NCBI GenBank assembly: GCA_000719695.1 | Contig: JOHN01000033.1 | Span: 1-64,000 of the forward strand | Direction: 5' to 3' | Length of the DNA: 64,000 bases | Source: Streptomyces sp. NRRL F-6131 | Lineage (GTDB): Bacteria; Actinomycetota; Actinomycetes; Streptomycetales; Streptomycetaceae | Position numbers and translations under genes: made by a program | The notes under the pieces: model-generated | Told to the model about the DNA's origin: nothing | Databases searched by the model: none | The model's input: only the letters and a program-made list of their open reading frames with translations | Part shown: positions 42,305-50,280 of the stretch, in pieces | Numbering within the stretch: position 1 is the stretch's first letter | Layout: each line of letters starts with the position of its first letter

Positions 42305-43014
42305 TCGCCTCCACTCACGCTCGACGTATCTCGTTCATCGGCACCAAGCGCGACCACGTCCCGCCGGCCCGGGAAGCCGTCGTCCGAGTCGCCCGCTCGT
42401 GGGGGATCGACCCGACCTCGCTGGGCGACATCGCGCTGGTCGCCGACGAACTGCTCGCCAACGCGGTCATTCACGCGCCAGGAAGACTGCTGGTCGGCAT
42501 CTACCTCTCCCCGGCAGGCGACCGTGTGGTGATCGAGGTCTACGACCCGTCGCGCCGGATGCCCACAGAGGCCGCCAACTTCGGCAACGACGAACTGACC
42601 ACCGGTCGAGGCATGTTGCTGATCGAGGGCCTGTCGGAGACCTGGGGCGCGCAGCCGACGACCCATGGCAAGAAGGTCTGGGCTGAACTGGCGGTGCCCG
42701 CTGTCGCGGTACCCGAACACCATCGCTCGGCCCGAAGGGCGGCACTCATCGCCAGCCTCGTCCGCACCGACCGTCCCAGGCCCCGGCCTCACACGCCCAC
42801 CTGGCCAAGCGCCCGCGCGTACAGGTGGTTCTCGCAGCACCGCTCGCCGCGTGCCCACCGACTCCGCCCGTACCGATGCAGGCACACCGGCCGGGCGGTG
42901 ACGGGGCCGGTCGCCCTTTCCCCGGGGGGCGGCCGGCCCAACCCCAGGCAGCCTGCCCGACACAGCCGTATCTGCTCCGCGCCAACTCGGCGCTACGGAA
43001 GGATGGATGGATGA
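42301..43014 (+). CDS. RsbW-like HATPase protein with an atypical C-terminal tail
   Basis: A 237-residue protein. Residues 1-137 are a GHKL-type ATPase of the anti-sigma-factor/serine-kinase kind common in Streptomyces: the N-box is ADELLANAVIHA, and the G-box-like region is TGRGMLLIEGLSETWG. Normal family members end near there. An extra ~100 residues, very rich in Arg, Pro and His, follow and look non-globular. The stop overlaps the next start as ATGA, so the whole frame is compatible with coupled translation. It may modulate the XRE regulator or a sigma factor; this is inference. Confidence 0.78.
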   Translation: MIASTHARRISFIGTKRDHVPPAREAVVRVARSWGIDPTSLGDIALVADELLANAVIHAPGRLLVGIYLSPAGDRVVIEVYDPSRRMPTEAANFGNDELTTGRGMLLIEGLSETWGAQPTTHGKKVWAELAVPAVAVPEHHRSARRAALIASLVRTDRPRPRPHTPTWPSARAYRWFSQHRSPRAHRLRPYRCRHTGRAVTGPVALSPGGGRPNPRQPARHSRICSAPTRRYGRMDG

Positions 43015-43913
43015 GCGACTGGGAGTTCGTGAAGGACAGAACCGCCACCCAAGGCGCGGTGTGGAAGTCGGCTGATGGCCTGCTCTACAAGCGGACCGGT
43101 GGCGAGGATCTGCGGGCAGAGGCCGAGTTCCAGCGGCTGACCGCCGGCCTCGGCTACCCGGTGCCGGAGATCGTCGACAGCGGGTCCGAAAACGGCGGCT
43201 ACTTCGTCGTTGAGCGCGCCATCGGAGACACCTCGCTGCACGAGGAGGCGCTGGCCGACGCCGGGCGGGACGGTCAGGTCAGCCACCAGGTCATCAGTAC
43301 GGCAGCCGCCGTCGCATCGAAGCTCCTGCAGGCCCAGGCAAGGCACCCCCTCCCCGCCACGCCGTGGTTCGAGAAGGCGGCCTTCGCGGCCGAGGTCTTC
43401 GAGGAGAACCCGGACTTCGACACCCCGCGCGTCCACGAAGCGGTCAAGCACGCCCTCGACCGGCTGGCCCGGCTCCCGATGGTGCACGGGCACCTGGACT
43501 ACGGCCTGCCCAACGTCCTCCAGGCCGGGGTCATCGACTGGCAGCACCACGGACCGATCCCGCTCGGCTACGACGTCTACCCCGCGCTCGACATCGCGGC
43601 CTTCAAGGGCGGCGGCAAGGGCTACAGCATCACCCCGGAACAGCGCACCGCCTACACCGCAGCGCTCGACGAGACCACCGCATACCTGATCGGGCAACGC
43701 GTCAGCGAGCACCTGGGCGACTTCCTGCTCGTCAAGTGCTTCTTCTTCCTCGCCCTCATGCGGCCCACCGACCCCACACGGCACGACAAGCACATCAAGT
43801 GGCAGTACCGCCGCACCCTTTTCACGATGGGACTTGATCAGTATGAGTCGTCCGACACGATCGACACCGGCACCTTCCCCACTCTGGAACGGTTCACCGC
43901 TGAACACCGGTAG
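43011..43913 (+). CDS. Aminoglycoside phosphotransferase-like kinase
   Basis: A 300-residue protein-kinase-fold small-molecule kinase. The catalytic loop HLDYGLPN (161-168) satisfies the H-x-D-x4-N pattern with Asp163, and VIDWQH (Asp176) is the metal-binding DFG equivalent. The N-lobe glycine loop and lysine (SADGLLYKRTGG) are present. ATG at 43011 follows GGAAGGATGG. It is the third gene of the island operon and is followed by a nucleotidyltransferase and a phosphatase, so it may phosphorylate a metabolite used by those enzymes rather than confer drug resistance. Confidence 0.78.
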   Translation: MSDWEFVKDRTATQGAVWKSADGLLYKRTGGEDLRAEAEFQRLTAGLGYPVPEIVDSGSENGGYFVVERAIGDTSLHEEALADAGRDGQVSHQVISTAAAVASKLLQAQARHPLPATPWFEKAAFAAEVFEENPDFDTPRVHEAVKHALDRLARLPMVHGHLDYGLPNVLQAGVIDWQHHGPIPLGYDVYPALDIAAFKGGGKGYSITPEQRTAYTAALDETTAYLIGQRVSEHLGDFLLVKCFFFLALMRPTDPTRHDKHIKWQYRRTLFTMGLDQYESSDTIDTGTFPTLERFTAEHR

Positions 43914-43947
43914 GCCGGTCCCCGCCGTCCGCGACCGCGACTACCTG

Positions 43948-44943
43948 ATGGACCACCACGGAGTCGTCTTCAAGGTCATCGGCGACAGCCACCCCGGCAG
44001 CCACTACCTCGGCTACGTCAAGTACCACCCCGACGAGAAGGGCGACCGGCGGCTGTTCGGCCGGACCTACCGGCAGAACAGCGTCGTGTCGAAGTCCTTC
44101 GGCATCCTGGCCGGCAGGCCAGAGTGCTACGTCTACTCCGACACCCTCGGCTGCGTCATCACCGGCATCCCGCGCGAGGACGTGGCCGTCCACTACTCCT
44201 GCCGCCAGGCCCTCGCCGCCATCCACGAGGCCCCCGGCGCGGTCGCCGACAACCCGGCCGGCAAGGACCTCCTGGCGATCACCGAGTGGATCACCGCGAA
44301 CGGCGCCCAAGGTCTGATCGGCGTCACCGGTTCCTTCCTCGTCGGCTGCTTCAACGAGCGCTCCGACATCGACCTCGTCTGCTACGGACCGGAGGGCTAC
44401 CAGGCCGCACAGGAGCTGTTCCAGCAGGCCGACCTGATCCGGCCGTACGACGGAGACGATCTGACTCGGCTGTACATCCGCCGGGCCAAGTATATGGAGG
44501 GCAGCTCCTTCGACGCCCTCATCAAGCAGGAACGCCGCAAGCTCCAAGGGCTCACCGCCAGCGCTGGCGCGCACATCAACTGCGAACCCATCCGCTCCGA
44601 CCGCGACAAGACCTTCGCCCGGATCACCTCCAAGGAGATCGGCGAGATCTCCCTCCTCGCGAAGATCACCGACCACGCCGAGGGCCTCACCACCCCTGCC
44701 GTCTACGGGATCAAGGTCAAGACCATCCTCAGCTCGACCATCGACGAGGCCGACTCCTTCGCCCGCCGGATCACCCACATGCGCTCGTACCTCGGCGCCT
44801 ACACCGGAGCGTTCCGATCTGGCGACACCGTCCACCTGGCCGGGAAGCTCGTCCACACCCAGGACGGCGAACACAGCGGCTTCGGCATCGAACTCACCCC
44901 CTGGACCGTCAGCGGCTCCTACGTCGCCAACCTCGCCGGATAG
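43948..44943 (+). CDS. Nucleotidyltransferase-domain protein
   Basis: A 331-residue protein. The core of the polymerase-beta-type nucleotidyltransferase fold is GVTGSFLVGCFNERSDIDLVCYG (split here for description: Gly128-Ser129, then Asp140-x-Asp142), which holds the metal-binding aspartates. An N-terminal region of about 110 residues (GYVKYHPDEKGDRRLFGRTYRQN) and a C-terminal beta-rich part are not recognised. ATG at 43948 was chosen; in-frame starts from 43834 would overlap the kinase gene, and no start has a clear ribosome site. In the operon it likely adenylylates or otherwise nucleotidylates a small molecule or RNA end. Confidence 0.7.
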   Translation: MDHHGVVFKVIGDSHPGSHYLGYVKYHPDEKGDRRLFGRTYRQNSVVSKSFGILAGRPECYVYSDTLGCVITGIPREDVAVHYSCRQALAAIHEAPGAVADNPAGKDLLAITEWITANGAQGLIGVTGSFLVGCFNERSDIDLVCYGPEGYQAAQELFQQADLIRPYDGDDLTRLYIRRAKYMEGSSFDALIKQERRKLQGLTASAGAHINCEPIRSDRDKTFARITSKEIGEISLLAKITDHAEGLTTPAVYGIKVKTILSSTIDEADSFARRITHMRSYLGAYTGAFRSGDTVHLAGKLVHTQDGEHSGFGIELTPWTVSGSYVANLAG

Positions 44944-44952
44944 GACCGCACC

Positions 44953-45627
44953 GTGACCCTGTTCGTCATCCGGCACGCCGAGTCCGTCGAGAACGCCGAC
45001 AAGTACAACGGCTTCTACCAGGACCCCCGCCCCTACAGCGGAGCCGCCGCGCACGCTATCTCCCGCACCATCGTCGGCCTGACCCCGCGCGGCTTCCGGC
45101 AGGCCCAGTGGCTGGCCGGCGTTCTGCCGGAGCTCGCCGGCCCCGAGCCACACGTCTACACCTCGACCTACCGCAGGGCGATCGACACCGCCGCGATCGC
45201 CCTGCCCGCCCTCCCCGACGGCTGGCCCCAGCAGACCGCGCTCCTGGACGAGCAGCACTACGGCGACGCCACCTACATGACCAAGCGCGAGCTCTACGAC
45301 AGCTACCCCGCACTCGCCGAGGACCGCCGCCTGCGCAAGCACATCTGGACCGCGCCGGGCGGCGGCGAGTCACTCGCCGCGGGCGTGCTCAAGCGGGCCG
45401 CCGAGTTCGCAGCCCTTGTCCAGGCCAAGATCCAGGAATCCCGCACCGTCGTGGCCTTCACCCACCAGACCGCCGCAGTGGCGCTCCGCTCCCTGCTCGA
45501 GCTCCGCGCACTGCCCGAGATCCTCGCCGAGGAGCGGAAGGGCAAGATGCCCAACGCCGCGATCCTCCACTACGAGGTGCACAACGGCCGGTTCACCCGG
45601 ACAGGAACCACCACCCCACCGATGTAG
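44953..45627 (+). CDS. Histidine phosphatase family protein
   Basis: A 224-residue member of the phosphoglycerate-mutase-like histidine phosphatases. The RHG-type motif is IRHAES with phospho-acceptor His8, the second arginine is in YTSTYRRAIDTA, the acid is in the DEQHYGDA region, and the second catalytic histidine is in VVAFTHQTA. It starts with GTG 9 bases after the nucleotidyltransferase gene. Members act on sugar phosphates, nucleotides or phosphoproteins. In this operon it might remove the phosphate added by the kinase or process a pyrophosphorylated intermediate. Confidence 0.85.
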   Translation: MTLFVIRHAESVENADKYNGFYQDPRPYSGAAAHAISRTIVGLTPRGFRQAQWLAGVLPELAGPEPHVYTSTYRRAIDTAAIALPALPDGWPQQTALLDEQHYGDATYMTKRELYDSYPALAEDRRLRKHIWTAPGGGESLAAGVLKRAAEFAALVQAKIQESRTVVAFTHQTAAVALRSLLELRALPEILAEERKGKMPNAAILHYEVHNGRFTRTGTTTPPM

Positions 45628-45636
45628 GAGGAGCCC

Positions 45637-46776
45637 GTGCGACACCTGTTCCTCAACGGGCCCGTCCAGAACGGACCCTTCACCTTCGCCACCCGCCCCG
45701 GCAAGGCCGTCGGCATCCGCCTCGCCGCCGCGCTCAACGCCATCCTCGGCTTACCGCCCACGCCCCACCTGTGGAACACCGTCACCCTCGCCGGAGACCT
45801 CCGCCACCGCGAGGCCGACGGCCCGGCGATCCCCCGCCAGCGCTTCGAGGCGGACCTGATAGCCGACAAGTACCCGCCCGGACAGTCCCCGGCGGGCGGC
45901 ATCATGACCGACACGGACGCCGAGGTCGCCGGCCTGGCGCTGGAGATGATCGAGAACAACCTCCGCGCCGGCACCCTCACCATCAGCCGCGAGACCGTCC
46001 CCACGTGCCGGGCCTGCGGTCACATGACCGGCACCGGCGGCCATCCCTGCAACGCCTGCGGCAGCACCGACACCCGAGAACACACCGGCCTCCACCTCGT
46101 CGCCGAACTCGCGAAGGACCGCCCCGTCCTCGACCGCTCGGACATCCACGCCAGCCACCGCCAGCAGCCCAAGCACCTCCAGCACACCGCCGCCAACGTC
46201 GCCCAGCGCCTGATCCTCTCCCGAACCCGCGACCACGGCATCGACCTCTCGCCCCTCGGACTCAACCGTCTCGTTCTCGACCCACGGGTCGGCATCCACG
46301 CCACCGTCCTTGCCGCAGCCCGACGCCATCAGGCGGACATGGCCGTCATGACCATCACCGAGAACGCGGCCAACCACATCGCCGCCCACGGCCAGCACTT
46401 CCGCGAACACTGCGGCATCCGGCTTCAGTACGCCCTGCACGGCTACCTCCCGTACGACCACACGGCGAGCCTGCGGCCCCTGCACGAGGCGTACCGAACC
46501 ACTGAGGAGATCAAGGACGGCTTCGAAAAATGGTTCCTACCGCTCTTCTCCCTGAGAGCCAAGACCGGAACTCGGCCGGACCAGCTTCATGCGCTCTTCA
46601 AGCACTACATGCGGGCGCACCTGGCCAAGCCTGTTGTTACGGCCGACGAAGCCGTCGTTGAAGCCGTTCAGCGCTCGGTCTCCGCCGGAGACACGGAATG
46701 GATCACGAACAGGCAAGCCTTGGCCCACATGATGACTGCCTGCGGAGATACTTCGGGCCACCGCTGCGGAGCGTGA
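45637..46776 (+). CDS. Zinc-motif protein with faint class I aminoacyl-tRNA synthetase (MetRS) resemblance
   Basis: A 379-residue protein, last gene of the island operon. A four-cysteine zinc motif is clear: Cys124, Cys127, Cys138 and Cys141 (TCRACG...CNACG). The preceding helix-rich stretch (DAEVAGLALEMIENNLRAGTL) and the LFLNGPVQNGP start resemble the insertion and first strand of methionyl-tRNA synthetase, but the HIGH motif is not conserved and no KMSKS is seen. So an amino-acid-activating role is only a suggestion. GTG at 45637 is preceded by TAGGAGGAG. The C-terminus (from about 290) is helical and unassigned. Confidence 0.5.
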   Translation: MRHLFLNGPVQNGPFTFATRPGKAVGIRLAAALNAILGLPPTPHLWNTVTLAGDLRHREADGPAIPRQRFEADLIADKYPPGQSPAGGIMTDTDAEVAGLALEMIENNLRAGTLTISRETVPTCRACGHMTGTGGHPCNACGSTDTREHTGLHLVAELAKDRPVLDRSDIHASHRQQPKHLQHTAANVAQRLILSRTRDHGIDLSPLGLNRLVLDPRVGIHATVLAAARRHQADMAVMTITENAANHIAAHGQHFREHCGIRLQYALHGYLPYDHTASLRPLHEAYRTTEEIKDGFEKWFLPLFSLRAKTGTRPDQLHALFKHYMRAHLAKPVVTADEAVVEAVQRSVSAGDTEWITNRQALAHMMTACGDTSGHRCGA

Positions 46777-46890
46777 CATGGCTCAGTACTGTGCTTCGCC
46801 TGCACGCCCTGCCCCATGCTTCCGGCGAATGCTTCACCCTGGTCCATCAGCGCCGCGCACCGCCGGGTCGGGCGGCACGCGGCCAGGCCA

Positions 46891-46938
46891 GGGGTGGGCA
46901 CCCGCCGGCAGGCGGGTGGGGGGTGGACGGTGGGGAAC
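46891..46938 (-). repeat. Right copy of the island inverted repeat
   Basis: This is the reverse complement of the 39385-39431 sequence with about three differences. It lies 115 bases after the last island gene. Beyond it is only the terminator of the suf operon, so the pair brackets the island neatly. Confidence 0.85.
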
Positions 46939-46992
46939 GGTGGTGAACCTGCTCGACGACGCAGCTCGCGCGCGGGCGGGGGCAGCGCGGAA

Positions 46993-47035
46993 AACGCCGC
47001 CGCCCGGTACGGGTTCCGTACCGGGCGGCGGCGTT
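46993..47035. terminator. Very strong terminator hairpin ending the suf operon
   Basis: A perfect 20-bp stem (AACGCCGCCGCCCGGTACGG) with a GTT loop, 15 bases after the last suf-operon stop. The minus-strand transcript continues with a short U-run (TTTT), giving an intrinsic terminator. Confidence 0.9.
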
Positions 47036-47049
47036 CGTGCGGGTGGCGA

Positions 47050-47424
47050 TCAGACGTTGAAGCCGAGGGCGCGGAGCTGGTCGCGGCCGTCGTCAGTGAT
47101 CTTGTCGGGGCCCCACGGGGGCATCCAGACCCAGTTGATCCGGAGGTCCTTGACCAGGCCGTCGGTGGCGGTCTTGGCCTGGTCCTCGATGACGTCGGTC
47201 AGCGGGCAGGCCGCCGAGGTGAGCGTCATGTCGATGGTGGCGACGTCGGCGTCGTCGATGTGGACGCCGTAGATCAGGCCGAGGTTGACGACGTCGATGC
47301 CCAGTTCGGGGTCGACGACGTCCATCAGGGCCTCGGTCAGGTCCTCGACGGAGACGGTGCCGGCGCTGCTGCCGACGATGCCCAGGGGGGCGTCCTCCGC
47401 GGAGGGGGCCTTCTCGTCACTCAT
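47050..47424 (-). CDS. sufT: SufT/MIP18-like iron-sulfur assembly factor (DUF59)
   Basis: A 124-residue DUF59 (MIP18-like) protein that helps insert Fe-S clusters into client enzymes. The family core is LTEALMDVVDPELGIDVVNLGLIYG, and the conserved cysteine is in LTSAACPLTDVIEDQ, followed by VWMPPWGPDKIT. A Ser/Ala-rich lead of about 24 residues precedes the core. It ends the suf operon, 21 bases after sufU, and is followed by the strong terminator. Confidence 0.88.
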   Translation of the reverse strand: MSDEKAPSAEDAPLGIVGSSAGTVSVEDLTEALMDVVDPELGIDVVNLGLIYGVHIDDADVATIDMTLTSAACPLTDVIEDQAKTATDGLVKDLRINWVWMPPWGPDKITDDGRDQLRALGFNV

Positions 47425-47445
47425 GGTTCGTCCTCCTCTGCGGTG

Positions 47446-47898
47446 TCAGTCGTTGACGGCGGGGTGTTCGGCGAGGGCCTTGGCGGTGGCGTCCTTCCAG
47501 GCCATCCAGCTGAGCAGCGCGCACTTGACCCGGGCCGGGTACTTGGAGACGCCGGCGAACGCGACCGCGTCCTCCAGCACCTCCTCGTCGCCCTCGCCCT
47601 GGCCCTTGCTCTGCATCAGCTCCAGGAAGGCCTCCTGGACCGCCTGCGCCTCGCCCACGGTCTTGCCGACCACCAGGTCGTTCAGCACCGAGGCGCTGGC
47701 CTGGCTGATCGAACAGCCCTGGGACTCGTACGAGACGTCCGCGACGGTCGAGCCGTCGAGCCTCACCCGCAGGGTGATCTCGTCGCCGCACGTCGGGTTG
47801 ACGTGGTGCACCTCGGCGTCACCGTCGCGCAGCCCCTTGCCGTGCGGATTGCGGTAGTGGTCCAGGATGATGTCCTGGTACATCGAGTCGAGCTTCAT
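47446..47898 (-). CDS. sufU: SufU-type sulfurtransferase
   Basis: A 150-residue IscU-fold protein of the SufU kind used by Gram-positive bacteria, a zinc-dependent sulfur acceptor for SufS. It shows YQDIILDHYRNPHG, then the first cysteine in PTCGDEI, the second in YESQGCSISQASAS, and the third in RVKCALLSW, with the SufU-specific insertion (MQSKGQGEGDEEVLEDAV) between. ATG at 47896-47898 is 17 bases after the sufS stop. It transfers sulfur to the SufBCD scaffold. Confidence 0.95.
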   Translation of the reverse strand: MKLDSMYQDIILDHYRNPHGKGLRDGDAEVHHVNPTCGDEITLRVRLDGSTVADVSYESQGCSISQASASVLNDLVVGKTVGEAQAVQEAFLELMQSKGQGEGDEEVLEDAVAFAGVSKYPARVKCALLSWMAWKDATAKALAEHPAVND

Positions 47899-47915
47899 GG
47901 TCGCGTGCCCCGTCC

Positions 47916-49190
47916 TCAGCCGAAGAAGTTCCGGACGTGGTGCAGGCCGTCGATGAGCGCGTCGACCTCGCCCGGCGTCGAGTACAGGTAGAACGACGCC
48001 CGCGTGGTCGCCGGAATTCCGTACCGCAGGCAGACCGGCCGCGCGCAGTGGTGGCCGACGCGCACGGCGATGCCCTGCTCGTCCAGCACCTGACCCACGT
48101 CGTGCGGGTGGATGTCGCCCAGCGTGAACGAGATCGCCGCGCCGCGGTCCACGGCCGTGCGGGGGCCGATGATCCGCAGGTCCGGGACCTCCAGCAGCCG
48201 CTCGATCGCGTACGCGGTGATGGCGTGCTCGTGGGCGGCGATCCGCTCCATGCCGATGCCGGTCAGGTAGTCGACGGCCGCGCCCAGCCCGACCGCCTGC
48301 GCGATCGGCGGGGTGCCGGCCTCGAACTTGTGCGGCGCCGGGGCGTAGGTGGACGAGCCCATGGTGACGGTCTCGATCATCTCGCCGCCACCGAGGAACG
48401 GCGGGAGGTCCTCCAGCAGCTCCTGGCGGCCCCAGAGCACGCCGATGCCGGTCGGCGCCAGCATCTTGTGGCCGGTGAAGGCGACGAAGTCGGCCTCCAG
48501 CGCCTGGACGTCCAGCACCATGTGCGGGGCGGCCTGCGAGGCGTCGATCACGACCAGCGCGCCGACCGACTGGGCCTTGCGCACGATGGTCTCGACCGGG
48601 TTGACGGTGCCCAGCAGGTTGGAGACCAGGGTGAACGAGACCACCTTGGTCTTCTCGGTGATCAGCTCGTCGATGTTCGAGAGGTCGAGCCGGCCCTCGT
48701 CGGTCAGCCCGAACCACTTCAGCTTGGCGCCGGTGCGCTGCGCGAGCAGCTGCCACGGCACGATGTTGGAGTGGTGCTCCATCTCCGTGATGACGATCTC
48801 GGAGTCCTGGTCGACGCGGTAGGGCTCGTCGGCCCAGCCCAGCATGTTGGCGACCAGGTTGAGCGACTCGGAGGCGTTCTTGGTGAAGATCACCTCGTTG
48901 CGGCTCGGCGCGTTGACGAACGCCGCGACCTTGTCCCGGGCGCCCTCGTACAGCGCGGTGGCCTCCTCGGCGAGCACGTGCACGCCGCGGTGGACGTTGG
49001 CGTTGTGCCGCTCGTAGTAGGCGTTCAGCGCGTCGAGCACCTGGCGGGGCTTCTGCGAGGTCGCCGCGTTGTCCAGGTAGACCAGCGGCTTGTCGTCGTG
49101 CAGCAGCCGCTGCAGGACCGGGAAGTCCTTGCGGATCGCGTCGGTGTCGAGCAGGCCCGCCAGGGTCGCCGACTCATGGGCATGGATCAC
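47916..49190 (-). CDS. sufS: Cysteine desulfurase SufS
   Basis: A 424-residue PLP enzyme that takes sulfur from cysteine for Fe-S assembly. VYLDNAATSQKP near the start binds the cofactor region, EMEHHSNIVPW is the substrate loop, DASQAAPHMVLDV holds the pyridine-nitrogen aspartate, FTGHKMLAPTGIGVLWG carries the Schiff-base lysine, and RVGHHCARPVCLRYG contains the active cysteine in the group II context. Its ATG overlaps the sufC stop by 4 bases (coupled translation). A SufU partner is encoded next, as expected for group II desulfurases. Confidence 0.97.
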   Translation of the reverse strand: MIHAHESATLAGLLDTDAIRKDFPVLQRLLHDDKPLVYLDNAATSQKPRQVLDALNAYYERHNANVHRGVHVLAEEATALYEGARDKVAAFVNAPSRNEVIFTKNASESLNLVANMLGWADEPYRVDQDSEIVITEMEHHSNIVPWQLLAQRTGAKLKWFGLTDEGRLDLSNIDELITEKTKVVSFTLVSNLLGTVNPVETIVRKAQSVGALVVIDASQAAPHMVLDVQALEADFVAFTGHKMLAPTGIGVLWGRQELLEDLPPFLGGGEMIETVTMGSSTYAPAPHKFEAGTPPIAQAVGLGAAVDYLTGIGMERIAAHEHAITAYAIERLLEVPDLRIIGPRTAVDRGAAISFTLGDIHPHDVGQVLDEQGIAVRVGHHCARPVCLRYGIPATTRASFYLYSTPGEVDALIDGLHHVRNFFG

Positions 49191-49951
49191 TCGGACGCGC
49201 CACCCTTCACGTAGGCCTCGTAGCCCTCGTTCTCCAGCTTGTCGGCCAGCTCGGCACCGCCGGACTCGACGATGCGGCCGCCCGCGAAGACGTGGACGTG
49301 GTCGGGCTTGATGTACCGCAGGATGCGGGTGTAGTGGGTGACCAGGAGGGTGCCCACCTCACCGGTCGAACGAACGCGGTTGATGCCCTCGGAGACGACC
49401 CGCAGCGCGTCGACGTCCAGGCCGGAGTCGGTCTCGTCGAGGATCGCGATCTTCGGCTTGAGCAGCTCCAGCTGGAGGATCTCGTGGCGCTTCTTCTCGC
49501 CGCCGGAGAAGCCCTCGTTGACGTTGCGCTCGGCGAAGGCCGGGTCCATCTGGAGGGCGGCCATCGCCTCCTTGACCTCCTTCACCCAGGTGCGCAGCTT
49601 GGGGGCCTCGCCGCGGACCGCGGTGGCGGCGGTGCGCAGGAAGTTGGAGACCGAGACGCCGGGGACCTCGACCGGGTACTGCATGGCCAGGAAGACGCCG
49701 GCCCGGGCACGCTCGTCGACGGACATCTCCAGGACGTCCTCGCCGTCCAGCAGCACCGAGCCGCCGGTGACGGTGTACTTGGGGTGACCGGCCAGGGAGT
49801 AGGCCAGGGTGGACTTGCCGGAGCCGTTCGGACCCATGATGGCGTGGGTCTCGCCCTGCTTCACGGTCAGGTCGACGCCCTTCAGGATCTCCCGGGGACC
49901 GTTCTCGGCCTCGACGGAGACGTGCAGGTCGCGGATTTCAAGGGTAGCCAT
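49187..49951 (-). CDS. sufC: SufC ATPase
   Basis: A 254-residue ABC-type ATPase of the SufBC2D scaffold; it is soluble and not a transporter. Walker A is GPNGSGKST, the Q-loop is in LAMQYPVEVPG, the signature is FSGGEKKRHEILQ, Walker B is AILDETDSG, and the switch histidine is LLVTHYTRIL. The E-K-K-R form of the signature helix is typical of SufC. It drives the conformational change in the SufB-SufD pair that exposes the cluster-assembly site. Confidence 0.97.
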   Translation of the reverse strand: MATLEIRDLHVSVEAENGPREILKGVDLTVKQGETHAIMGPNGSGKSTLAYSLAGHPKYTVTGGSVLLDGEDVLEMSVDERARAGVFLAMQYPVEVPGVSVSNFLRTAATAVRGEAPKLRTWVKEVKEAMAALQMDPAFAERNVNEGFSGGEKKRHEILQLELLKPKIAILDETDSGLDVDALRVVSEGINRVRSTGEVGTLLVTHYTRILRYIKPDHVHVFAGGRIVESGGAELADKLENEGYEAYVKGGASE

Positions 49952-49957
49952 GTGTAC

Positions 49958-50275
49958 TCAGGACTCCTGGTTGACGGAGACGAGCACATCGTCCCCTTCG
50001 ATCTTTACGGGGTAGACAGCGACCGGACGGGTGGCGGGCAGGCCGGAGGGCTTGCCACTGCGGAGGTCGAAGCTGGAGCCGTGCAGCCAGCACTCGATCA
50101 TGCAGTCCTCGACCTCGCCCTCGGAGAGCGAGACGTTCGCGTGCGAGCAGATGTCGTTGATCGCGAACACCCCCTCGTCGGTGCGGACGACGGCGACCGG
50201 TACGCCGTTGAGGTCGACGCGCTTGGGCACGTCCTCGGCCAGTTCGCTCAGCGCGCAGGCGCGAAGGAAGCTCAT
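49958..50275 (-). CDS. Rieske-type ferredoxin of the suf operon
   Basis: A 105-residue Rieske [2Fe-2S] protein of the dioxygenase-ferredoxin type. The two cluster motifs are CSHANVSL (Cys-x-His) and CWLHGSSF (Cys-x2-His). It lies 5 bases from sufD and 6 bases from sufC in one operon. In actinobacteria a Rieske gene here is usual; it presumably supplies electrons for cluster assembly, although the partner is unknown. Confidence 0.93.
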   Translation of the reverse strand: MSFLRACALSELAEDVPKRVDLNGVPVAVVRTDEGVFAINDICSHANVSLSEGEVEDCMIECWLHGSSFDLRSGKPSGLPATRPVAVYPVKIEGDDVLVSVNQES

Positions 50276-50280
50276 GGGTG

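Noticed and set aside
43011..43913. Apparent loss of the phosphotransferase HGD motif in the island kinase
   Set aside because: Realigned as HLDYGLPN, the H-x-D-x4-N catalytic loop is intact, so the enzyme is probably active.
39385..46938. Island as an integrative conjugative element or prophage
   Set aside because: There is no integrase, relaxase, transfer or phage gene, and no tRNA attachment site at either edge.
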